From: a virus
Length of the DNA stretch: 25,868 nt
Direction: 5' to 3' (one strand)
Virus record (IMG/VR): IMGVR_UViG_3300009609_000054
Location: 1-25,868 of that record
Shown here: piece after piece, positions 7,588-12,682 of the stretch
Layout of the letters: the number at the start of each line of letters is the position of its first letter
How positions within the stretch are numbered: position 1 is the first letter of the stretch
The notes under the pieces: model-generated
What the model was told of the DNA's origin: nothing
What the model saw: only the letters and a program-made list of their open reading frames with translations
The model's database searches: none
Translations under genes and position numbers: made by a program

Positions 7588-7620
7588 GAAACGCACCGAT
7601 TGATACCATCGGTGCGTTTC
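7588..7620. terminator. Intrinsic terminator hairpin after the methyltransferase gene
   Basis: A perfect 13-bp stem GAAACGCACCGAT (7588-7600) / ATCGGTGCGTTTC (7608-7620) with a 7-base loop. It lies just beyond the methyltransferase stop, so it likely ends that leftward transcript and insulates the late promoter. The T-tracts on either side are short. Confidence 0.65.
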
Positions 7621-7706
7621 TATTTGTCTGGCCCCTGCGAGAGCGCCGGACGGTTCGGAGTATAGCAGAGTGGAGGGGTATTCCCGTGTTTGCTGATTCA
7701 CAATAG

Positions 7707-8237
7707 CTACGCCGCTATCATCGGCCATAAGTCGATCTGCTCACCGCGCTCTCGTTCCTGGTACATCTGCCAGATCGAGGAAACAATTCCGGTGCCAGGA
7801 AACAGATCGATCAACTCATCGCCGGGTTGCATGTTCAGCACATCAAAAATCCAGAAACAGAACGCTACTGGCTTTGCGCCTGTCAGACCCTTCCGAAGTG
7901 TCATACTCTCGGCCAGCCAATCACGGACGGTTGGTTGCTGCCGTGTGCGCTTGCGCCCGCCCAGTACTATCACTGGTTCCCACGCATAGGCCGGATTCAC
8001 ATTGGCCTTGAACGCACAGAACGGCTTGACCCAGGCCATCACCCGGACATCAGTAGGACAATACGAAAGAATCTGCTGCAAGCTCGGAGACGAGCACGAG
8101 AGCGCCCAACCATCGGGATAGTCGCGCTGCAGCTGCGGAATCAGTAGCGCGTGGTCAACTTCCGCGCAGTTCGGATCATGGCTATAGTGTTTCTGCGCTT
8201 GCCCGATGTAGGGCGGGTCGGCATAACAAAATCTCAT
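7707..8237 (-). CDS. DNA adenine methyltransferase-like protein (permuted motif order)
   Basis: The 176-residue protein starts MRFCYADPPYIGQ. The ATG at 8237 has an AAGGA ribosome site six bases upstream; the ATG at 8258 lacks one. DPPY (residues 7-10) is motif IV of N6-adenine/N4-cytosine methyltransferases. The SAM-binding motif DLFPGTG is near the C-terminus (~144-150), so the order IV...I is that of beta-class permuted enzymes. No restriction enzyme gene is adjacent, so this is an orphan methylase that may protect phage DNA. At 176 residues it is small, with a short target-recognition region, so its specificity cannot be read from sequence. Confidence 0.78.
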   Translation of the reverse strand: MRFCYADPPYIGQAQKHYSHDPNCAEVDHALLIPQLQRDYPDGWALSCSSPSLQQILSYCPTDVRVMAWVKPFCAFKANVNPAYAWEPVIVLGGRKRTRQQPTVRDWLAESMTLRKGLTGAKPVAFCFWIFDVLNMQPGDELIDLFPGTGIVSSIWQMYQERERGEQIDLWPMIAA

Positions 8238-8301
8238 CAGGTTCCTTAGCTTATGCAAAGCTCTGTTTACGATAGCAGGTGCAAAGGGCCATCTTCAAAA
8301 G

Positions 8302-8490
8302 CTATGTGGCGGTCCACGGCAACGGAGGTTCCATCAGGTAGTACAGGTCACGCGTACCAGGCCGGCAGAACGTGGTAATAAAGCCGAGTTGTTGATAGAC
8401 CACAACCATGAGTGATCGGGCAGGTGCATACACGGTGCCGTCCTCGTCATAGAGGGGACGAACCAGACAGACCAGCGGGTCAGTATCCAT
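8302..8490 (-). CDS. Small protein of unknown function upstream of the methyltransferase
   Basis: The 62-residue frame has convincing amino-acid texture (MDTDPLVCLVRPLYDEDGTV, then ARSLMVVVYQQLGFITTF) and codon use like its neighbours. It lies 64 bp upstream of the methyltransferase start on the same strand, so the two may share a transcript. No clear Shine-Dalgarno precedes ATG 8490, which tempers confidence. No domain was recognised. Confidence 0.5.
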   Translation of the reverse strand: MDTDPLVCLVRPLYDEDGTVYAPARSLMVVVYQQLGFITTFCRPGTRDLYYLMEPPLPWTAT

Positions 8491-8581
8491 GCTAGGATTG
8501 TAGCATCAGGGCAGCGACCTCTGGCTTAATCTGGGGGGTGACGGTCAAGGTCGCACCCTGCCCCCATGGGAGAATCGCCGG

Positions 8582-8755
8582 ATGCCAGCGCAAGCAACAC
8601 CGATCCTGATCTGTCTTATATGCAAGGAACGGATCGCCAATGATGATCCGTATATTTTGGATATGTGGGCAAGAGCCTGGTGTGAATCGTGTGTGATTGA
8701 CTATCTCGGCCAGTACGAACCACTGGTACAATCGTTGAAACGGGAGCACCGTTAA
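8582..8755 (+). CDS. 57-residue zinc-ribbon-like mini-protein (candidate)
   Basis: The plus-strand frame from ATG 8582 to TAA 8755 contains CLIC near the N-terminus and CESC about 20 residues later, a CxxC...CxxC pattern that could bind zinc. GGGAGA lies eight bases upstream of the ATG. A strong 13-bp hairpin begins five bases after the stop, as expected for a terminated gene. An antisense frame (8492-8749, 85 codons) overlaps it; I prefer the plus-strand call because of the Cys pairs, ribosome site and terminator. No function can be assigned. Confidence 0.45.
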   Translation: MPAQATPILICLICKERIANDDPYILDMWARAWCESCVIDYLGQYEPLVQSLKREHR

Positions 8756-8759
8756 ATGC

Positions 8760-8791
8760 CGAACGGCTGCACATCATTGTGCAGCCGTTCG
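8760..8791. terminator. Bidirectional terminator hairpin
   Basis: A perfect 13-bp stem (CGAACGGCTGCAC / GTGCAGCCGTTCG) with the 6-base loop ATCATT. It lies between the candidate rightward zinc-ribbon ORF (stop 8755) and the leftward secreted protein gene (stop 8845), so it can serve both. Confidence 0.65.
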
Positions 8792-8844
8792 TATGACCAG
8801 GGCTTGCGCCTAGCGTTCGGTCCAGTCCATCAACTCTTGTGCCG

Positions 8845-9408
8845 TCAGCGCTTGGCTGCTCGATAGCCGGCAGCTTCGGCATCGGCTGACGTCGCGAAAC
8901 ACTGCTCGGGGTCGGTGCGGCGATACGAGCTGCCGCCTGGCCGATGATAGATCCACCCGCTGGTGCCCTGATTGCCCTTGATCATGGCCTCGGGCGGGCA
9001 CTCGTCGCCGATGGGCGCGACTGGGCCACTCACCGCCGCAGATGCAGGCGCGTCGACGACCGGCGCCTCGGTCGGTTGTTCGGCCGGCACTTCGATCGTT
9101 GCGGTCGGCTCGATAGCTGCGGGTTGCTCAACGTCGGGCGCTGTGGTCGGGGTGTTGCGCGGTGGGCGCGGCGTGCGGGTTGGCGCTGACGTGCGGGTTG
9201 GCGGCGACTTCTGCCGAGCCGAGGTGGGCGCGGCTGGGGCTGTTGGCGTGAGCATACCAAAGAGCATGATCAGGCCGAAGATCGGCACGATGATCCAGGC
9301 CATCTGGCGGCTGCCCTCTGCGGCACGCACACGGCGCACATAGGCGCGCCAAACGGCCACAAGGATACGCCAAACGGCCAGGAGAATAGTAAGTACACGG
9401 TTAAACAC
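8845..9408 (-). CDS. Membrane-anchored or secreted protein with C-terminal IKGN/YHxPG/PExCF domain
   Basis: The 187 residues start at GTG 9408 with GAGAGG upstream. An Arg-rich N-terminus containing a short repeat (AVWRILVAVWRAYVRR) precedes a membrane segment (WIIVPIFGLIMLFGML). A long Pro/Thr/Ala linker follows (about residues 54-125). The C-terminal ~50 residues read EAMIKGN, YHRPGGSSYRRTDPEQCFAT and AEAAGYRAAKR. I recognise this as the small C-terminal domain often named sunset domain, frequent in Chloroflexota and Actinobacteria secreted proteins; its function is unknown to me. In a phage it could modify the surface of a lysogen or derive from the host. Confidence 0.7.
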   Translation of the reverse strand: MFNRVLTILLAVWRILVAVWRAYVRRVRAAEGSRQMAWIIVPIFGLIMLFGMLTPTAPAAPTSARQKSPPTRTSAPTRTPRPPRNTPTTAPDVEQPAAIEPTATIEVPAEQPTEAPVVDAPASAAVSGPVAPIGDECPPEAMIKGNQGTSGWIYHRPGGSSYRRTDPEQCFATSADAEAAGYRAAKR

Positions 9409-9444
9409 TGCAATGTCCTCTCAGAAAATACAAAAGCAAGGTGC

Positions 9445-9472
9445 ACACGAGTCGGAGTCTACCGACTCGTGT
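9445..9472 (-). terminator. Hairpin downstream of the SWIM-protein operon
   Basis: An 11-bp perfect stem ACACGAGTCGG / CCGACTCGTGT with a 6-base loop. On the minus strand it is followed shortly by a T-rich tract (GCTTTTGTATTTT). It lies after the stop at 9524 and before the next gene start at 9408, so it probably ends the 10554-9524 transcript. Confidence 0.55.
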
Positions 9473-9523
9473 AGCGGTGGTCTTGGGAACGGATAAGAGT
9501 ATGCTGAGGGGAAGCTGAGAGCC

Positions 9524-9718
9524 CTACCAGGCTTGCCCTGCGAGACGTTGCCGGTAGCGGACCTCATCCCAATCAATGACAGCATCAGGCGCAAGGCTGC
9601 GAGCTTGCTTCTCTGTGTCTACCACGGCAATAGTCTTGCCGTCCTGGTCCATAACTTCAAACCATGTTTCGACCTCGCCAGTGCGCGTGTCGTTGCGAAG
9701 AAACGCGATAATTGCCAT
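9524..9718 (-). CDS. Small protein, third gene of SWIM operon
   Basis: The 64 residues start at ATG 9718, preceded by GGAGGG four bases away; an ATG at 9730 would place the start before the ribosome site and is rejected. The sequence begins MAIIAFLRNDTRTGEVETWFEVMDQ and continues with an acidic, beta-rich pattern (KTIAVVDTEKQARSLAPDAV). No domain was recognised. Its start region is almost the same as that of the preceding gene, suggesting duplication or a shared translational signal. Confidence 0.6.
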   Translation of the reverse strand: MAIIAFLRNDTRTGEVETWFEVMDQDGKTIAVVDTEKQARSLAPDAVIDWDEVRYRQRLAGQAW

Positions 9719-9736
9719 ACTTCCCTCCATGAGAAC

Positions 9737-9952
9737 CTACCAGGCCCCCAGCCGCGCCGGGAGGCCGTCATCGTCGAACAGAACGACGCGCGCCGGCGCA
9801 TACCGCGTTGACGCCGGCAGCTCCAGCAGCGCCGGCAGCTCGGCACACGCGGCCACAAATGCCGCCTCGTCAGTCAGGCTGTGCTCGCTGGTCAATTCGT
9901 GGATGAGATCCAGAAGCTCAGCGAGATCGGCCCAGGTGTTCAGCGTGATCAT
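9737..9952 (-). CDS. Small acidic protein, second gene of SWIM operon
   Basis: The 71 residues start at ATG 9952 (GGAGGG four bases upstream), reading MITLNTWADLAELLDLIHEL. The ribosome site lies just after the stop of the SWIM gene (9964), so translation is coupled. It is Leu/Ala-rich and probably helical, with a C-terminal VVLFDDDGLPARLGAW segment. No family was recognised. Confidence 0.6.
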   Translation of the reverse strand: MITLNTWADLAELLDLIHELTSEHSLTDEAAFVAACAELPALLELPASTRYAPARVVLFDDDGLPARLGAW

Positions 9953-9963
9953 GCTGCCCTCCA

Positions 9964-10554
9964 TCACGCTGCAAAGAGCTCATCAGCCAGGGCCTGGGCG
10001 CGGGCGAAGTCAGAGCCGGGCGCGGGCACCAGCTCCGCACTGCGCGCCGGTGTGCGCCGGACCAGTGGCACATACACCGGGAGGTAGTCAACTTCCTCGA
10101 AAGCGACCGGGGCCATCGGGATCACATCGCCGTACTCGTCCCAGCCTGTCAGCGACTCATCAGCGAAGCCGTCGAAGTCGCCATCTAAGAAACTTCCCGG
10201 CTCGTCATCGCCCTCGGCAACACAGAGCGGCAACGGAATCGGCGCGACAGGGTTGATGCCCGACGCGGCAATGGTCGAAAGAATGAACCAGGCTGCCCGG
10301 TGATAGCACACACCTTTTGATGTGGGGCATGAACACTCAAGGCCGTCGGTGGCGTTGACATCCGTCGGGTGACTGAATGAGGCGATCTGCAGGATGCCAC
10401 AGGTGATCGTCCATGCCTGGTCGATCAACCGCTGCTCGGCCTTGCCGAGTGCCCGCGCCATGCTCGCATCGGCGGGATGGGCGATCCGAACAAGCATCGA
10501 CCCTGCCGTGAGCATCTCCGGTGTGACCGTCCGTGTTACCATTTGAGCTGTCAT
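9964..10554 (-). CDS. SWIM-type zinc-finger protein
   Basis: The 196-residue protein has a CxCx6CxH SWIM signature at residues 74-85 (ECSCPTSKGVCYHR). SWIM fingers bind DNA or protein partners. The N-terminal ~70 residues resemble the short beta lead-in common before SWIM motifs. The C-terminal half is acidic and low-complexity (GDDEPGSFLDGDFDGFADES, DEYGDVIP). GGAG lies six bases before ATG 10554. It is the first gene after a near-consensus leftward promoter at 10650-10679, so it is likely an early or lysogenic gene. Its target is unknown. Confidence 0.7.
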   Translation of the reverse strand: MTAQMVTRTVTPEMLTAGSMLVRIAHPADASMARALGKAEQRLIDQAWTITCGILQIASFSHPTDVNATDGLECSCPTSKGVCYHRAAWFILSTIAASGINPVAPIPLPLCVAEGDDEPGSFLDGDFDGFADESLTGWDEYGDVIPMAPVAFEEVDYLPVYVPLVRRTPARSAELVPAPGSDFARAQALADELFAA

Positions 10555-10649
10555 GGTCTACTCCATGCGTGGCCCCGTGGGATGTACTAGATCCTGCGGG
10601 GCTGTTGTGTTCCGTCCGACGTTCCGAACAATCCTTGACTACAAAAAGG

Positions 10650-10679
10650 ATTATAGCATCTTATCATTACTCTTGTCAA
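10650..10679 (-). promoter_or_regulatory. Leftward consensus promoter for the SWIM operon
   Basis: On the minus strand, -35 TTGACA (10679-10674) and -10 TATAAT (10655-10650) are both perfect, with an 18-bp spacer. It faces the gene starting at 10554 and is divergent from the promoter at 10709-10737. Confidence 0.8.
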
Positions 10680-10708
10680 TGATTTATTCGGCAACGGTTG
10701 GAAAATGG

Positions 10709-10737
10709 TTGACACGCACAAGTGTTCGGTGTATATT
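10709..10737 (+). promoter_or_regulatory. Rightward promoter for the HTH regulator
   Basis: The -35 TTGACA (10709-10714), 17-bp spacer and -10 TATATT (10732-10737) are followed about 25 bp later by a GTG start. ACAC/GTGT half-sites overlap the spacer (ACAC 10712-10715, GTGT 10722-10725) and could be operator elements. Confidence 0.78.
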
Positions 10738-10762
10738 CGTTGACACAGGAAAGGGGCTGACG

Positions 10763-11008
10763 GTGCTACAGGAACTTGATGATATGTTGACCGGCGCTGA
10801 CGCAGCGCGCGAGCTGGGCGTGACGCGCCAGCGCATCACGGAACTCGCGCAGGCAGGGCGTATGGGACGGCAAGTTGCCGGACGCTATTGGTTCTTTACG
10901 CGGGAAGAAATCGAAGCGTACAAGAATGAACGAAAGGTTGGCCGCCCAAAAAGCGAGCTCGAAGTGACGATGAAACACGAAGCGCCCGGACTAACACCAG
11001 CTTATTAG
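10763..11008 (+). CDS. Small HTH DNA-binding protein (excisionase/regulator-like)
   Basis: The 81-residue protein starts at GTG 10763, with AGGAAAGGGG six bases upstream and a promoter at 10709-10737; the longer frame back to 10553 would span both promoters and is rejected. It carries an HTH of the excisionase/MerR N-terminal kind (LTGADAARELGVTRQRITEL, then AGRYWFFTREEIEAYKNERK) and ends in a basic GRPKS tail. It is monocistronic, closed by a terminator overlapping its stop. Near attP and the integrase, it could be Xis or the switch regulator. No separate CI-like repressor was found. Confidence 0.72.
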   Translation: MLQELDDMLTGADAARELGVTRQRITELAQAGRMGRQVAGRYWFFTREEIEAYKNERKVGRPKSELEVTMKHEAPGLTPAY

Positions 11009-11029
11009 GCTGTTAGTCCGGGCGCTTCG
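10978..11029 (+). terminator. Long-stem terminator overlapping the end of the HTH gene
   Basis: A perfect 19-bp stem, 10978-10996 pairing with 11011-11029 (GAAGCGCCCGGACTAACA arm), with a 14-base loop holding the HTH gene's stop codon. The sequence after it is GTTTGTGGTTCT. It separates the regulator from attP and the convergent integrase. Confidence 0.72.
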
Positions 11030-11128
11030 TTTGTGGTTCTACTGCTCAGTTTGGCGACGGGTCAGTATCCCCACATACCTCCGGTACAGAACCCCTTTCG
11101 AAGCTCTTTACCAGGTGAACATGATCCA

Positions 11129-11145
11129 GAGTCCACCGTGGACTC
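11129..11145. repeat. Short inverted repeat near attP
   Basis: GAGTCCA / TGGACTC with a 3-base spacer, 11 bases from the tRNA-like core. It could be a binding site for integrase, an accessory protein or excisionase. This is inferred from position only. Confidence 0.35.
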
Positions 11146-11155
11146 GACTAAGTTG

Positions 11156-11199
11156 TGGCTGGGGTACAAGGATTCGAACCTCAACTAACTGATCCAGAA
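11156..11199 (-). other. attP core: 3' half of a tRNA-Gln(CUG) gene
   Basis: Read on the minus strand, this begins in an anticodon loop TTCTGGA (anticodon CTG at 11197-11195). It continues through a 3' anticodon stem, a 4-base variable loop, a T-arm with loop TTCGAAT, the acceptor strand TACCCCA, a G discriminator and CCA. The matching 5' tRNA half is absent upstream, so this is not a functional tRNA. Phages that integrate in tRNA genes carry such 3' fragments to restore the host gene, and it lies 20 bp from the integrase stop. The acceptor matches bacterial tRNA-Gln. Confidence 0.78.
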
Positions 11200-11219
11200 C
11201 ACGCGGTCCGGCGTCTGAA

Positions 11220-12125
11220 TCAGCTATCCTCGTAAGAATCAGGTATCCTTGCGCCCGCGATCATCCGACCGAGTGGATTGACGCGGTGTTTGACCTCAGC
11301 TAACTCCGAATCCGCGAGCTGAGCATAGAACGCGCTCATGCTGATGTCGGCGTGGCCGAGCAGCTCGCGCAGTGATTCCAGATCGCCGCCCTCTTGAATG
11401 AACGACTTGGCAAAGGTCACGCGGAACGAATGGATCAGCCGGCGCACATCGTCGCGGATGCCGACCTGTTCGGCGCGCCGATGGAGCATCTTGTGGACCC
11501 CGATCGGCGTTAGGCGTCCCTTCGTCCCGGTGAAGACAGCCGGGTTGCGATCGTGTCGCGTGTCCAGGTAATCGACGAGCACACCCTGGGCGTAGGAGCT
11601 CAGCCAGCCGGCCCGCTCTTTGTCACCCTTGCCGATCACCGTGAAGCCGCCCGTGTCCCAATCGAACGATGAGCGGTTGAGGCTCGTCAGCTCACTGGCA
11701 CGCAGGCCCGTATCCAGCAGCACGATCACGATCGCCCGGTCGCGCGCATCGCAGACGGCCAGCAGTTGCCGAACGTGGTACTCGGTGTAGTGCGGCGGCC
11801 TGCGTTTGGGAACACGCGGCCCGAGCTTATAGGCCGGGTTTGCTTCTAAGAGCTTTTCAGTCACCAGCCAACCACAGAACACGGCAACGTCGCGGAAATA
11901 GGCCGCAACCGTGGCCTTGCTCAGCCTGGGATTGCGTTGCAGGTGGGCCAGGTAGAAGCGCAGATTGTCGCGGGTGATTGTGCCGTCACCCAGCCAGGCG
12001 ACAAAGAGCGCCAGGCGCTCACGATAGGTGTGGATCGTTTTGGGTGACAGGCCCTTGGCGATTTTGGCGTCGAGAAAGGACTCGGCCAGGTCCGAGGTCG
12101 AGATCGGGACCATTGGGTAGCTCAT
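11220..12125 (-). CDS. int: Tyrosine-family integrase (XerC/D-like)
   Basis: This 301-residue recombinase catalyses integration between attP and a host tRNA gene. The N-terminal SAM-like core-binding domain (~10-100) includes the typical LSPKTIHTYRERLALFVAWL. The catalytic domain shows Arg142 (DTGLRASEL), Lys166 (GKGDKE), His232/Arg235 (HSFR), His258 (LLGHADI) and the nucleophile Tyr267 (SAFYAQ). The full catalytic set is present, so it should be active. GGAG lies seven bases before ATG 12125. The gene reads toward the attP core just beyond its stop, the usual int-attP arrangement. It has no obvious arm-binding domain. Confidence 0.92.
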   Translation of the reverse strand: MSYPMVPISTSDLAESFLDAKIAKGLSPKTIHTYRERLALFVAWLGDGTITRDNLRFYLAHLQRNPRLSKATVAAYFRDVAVFCGWLVTEKLLEANPAYKLGPRVPKRRPPHYTEYHVRQLLAVCDARDRAIVIVLLDTGLRASELTSLNRSSFDWDTGGFTVIGKGDKERAGWLSSYAQGVLVDYLDTRHDRNPAVFTGTKGRLTPIGVHKMLHRRAEQVGIRDDVRRLIHSFRVTFAKSFIQEGGDLESLRELLGHADISMSAFYAQLADSELAEVKHRVNPLGRMIAGARIPDSYEDS

Positions 12126-12200
12126 GACAGGACTCCATCACTAGAGTCTGTCACTCGCCAGTTGTATCAGGTAAGTCAGTGACGTGATCTGATGCATCGG

Positions 12201-12218
12201 GAGTGATGTGCGGTCCCG
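12201..12218 (+). repeat. Direct repeat copy 1 (with 12307-12324)
   Basis: GAGTGATGTGCGGTCCCG. The copy at 12307-12324 differs only by G to A at one position. Each copy contains a stop (TGA), then a start (GTG or ATG) and codons for Arg-Ser-Arg, so the repeat duplicates a gene-junction-like signal. Confidence 0.6.
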
Positions 12219-12312
12219 TCCGGTGGATCAGCTAGGTGCTAGTGTACCCGTGTTTGTCGCTCGTAGTGTTGCAGGAGGTGAACGCGACGTGAAGATCCCG
12301 AGCCACGAGTGA
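12208..12312 (+). CDS. Possible 34-residue micro-ORF
   Basis: GTG 12208 to TGA 12310-12312 encodes a peptide starting MRSRPVDQLGASVPVFVA. GGGAG precedes the start by four bases. An internal GTG at 12289, seven bases after the AGGAGGTGA site, could instead start a 7-residue leader peptide (MKIPSHE) in the same frame. Support is weak and no homology is recognised. It may be only a leader peptide for regulating the next ORF or operon. Confidence 0.25.
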   Translation: MRSRPVDQLGASVPVFVARSVAGGERDVKIPSHE

Positions 12313-12337
12313 TATGCGGTCCCGCGTGGCCCGGGAT
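12295..12337 (+). promoter_or_regulatory. Hairpin in leader region
   Basis: ATCCCGAGCCACG (12295-12307) pairs with CGTGGCCCGGGAT (12325-12337), 12 of 13 bases paired, with a 17-base loop containing the second 18-mer repeat and the candidate ATG 12314. It could mask or expose that start. Confidence 0.45.
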
Positions 12338-12412
12338 ATTGACCTCCTGACTTTTGCCCTCAGGAGGGTGTCCGAACTCTACCACCGATGGGCGCATCGT
12401 GCGCCGACTTAA
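12314..12412 (+). CDS. Possible 32-residue micro-ORF before terminator
   Basis: ATG 12314 to TAA 12410-12412 encodes a basic, amphipathic-looking peptide starting MRSRVARDIDLLTFALRRV. The start follows the previous micro-ORF stop by one base (TGATATG), and the stop precedes a strong terminator by four bases. That layout suggests a real mini-gene or a translated leader. There is no independent ribosome site apart from GAG. Confidence 0.3.
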   Translation: MRSRVARDIDLLTFALRRVSELYHRWAHRAPT

Positions 12413-12416
12413 AAGC

Positions 12417-12449
12417 AGCCGCCTCGACGGGCAAAACGTCGAGGCGGCT
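12417..12449 (+). terminator. Intrinsic terminator just upstream of the replication operon
   Basis: A perfect 13-bp stem AGCCGCCTCGACG / CGTCGAGGCGGCT with a 7-base loop, followed by TTGTATT. It lies 18 bp before ATG 12467. It may end the micro-ORF transcript or act as an attenuator of the operon. Confidence 0.75.
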
Positions 12450-12466
12450 TTGTATTCTGAGGTTCT

Positions 12467-12682
12467 ATGAGCATGCATAGTACCACATCTGAATCAGACT
12501 TTGCCCGCGAGCTCCGCGAGCTGCTCACGGAGCATGGCTGGCGTCAGGATTCAATCGACTTCCTAGCAGCCAAGAGTGAAGCCGAGATCGCGGCCAATCT
12601 AGGACCGCGATTCCTTGCTCGGCTTCGTCGTGAGCTGCGCCTGGCCGCATGCCAGCAACCCCCACGGGAGGAAACACCATGA
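12467..12682 (+). CDS. Small protein, first gene of the replication operon
   Basis: The 71 residues begin MSMHSTTSESDFARELREL and are helical and charged (SDFARELRELLTEHGWRQD, EAEIAANLGPRFLARLRREL). GAGG lies four bases before ATG 12467; ATG 12473 is an alternative. The stop overlaps the next gene start (12679). It could be a small regulator or replication partner, but no HTH is evident and I assign no function. Confidence 0.6.
   Translation: MSMHSTTSESDFARELRELLTEHGWRQDSIDFLAAKSEAEIAANLGPRFLARLRRELRLAACQQPPREETP

Larger units (their letters stand above)
12126..12466. other. Structured intergenic region between int and the replication operon
   Basis: These 341 bp hold no long gene. They contain an inverted repeat GTCACT/AGTGAC (12150-12183), two near-identical 18-mers (12201-12218, 12307-12324), an extended AGGAGGTGA ribosome site (12273-12281), hairpins at 12295-12337, 12343-12367 and 12391-12405, and an intrinsic terminator at 12417-12449. 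Two tiny ORFs are possible. No convincing promoter for the downstream operon was found, though one is expected here. The terminator sits only 18 bp before the first operon gene, so attenuation or antitermination is possible. Confidence 0.6.

Noticed and set aside
7516-7728. Minus-strand frame across the repeat array
   Set aside because: Its C-terminus is just translated direct repeats (NHPNHPNH), and it spans a terminator.
10553-10762. N-terminal 70-residue extension of the HTH regulator
   Set aside because: It would span both divergent promoters and lacks coding character. GTG 10763 has a strong ribosome site.
11156-11230. Complete tRNA gene
   Set aside because: The sequence upstream of the anticodon loop has no D-arm and no TGGGGTA acceptor strand. 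Only the 3' half is present.
12239-12478. Minus-strand 79-codon frame in the leader region
   Set aside because: It crosses a perfect terminator and several hairpins, has Arg/Ser-rich filler composition and no ribosome site.
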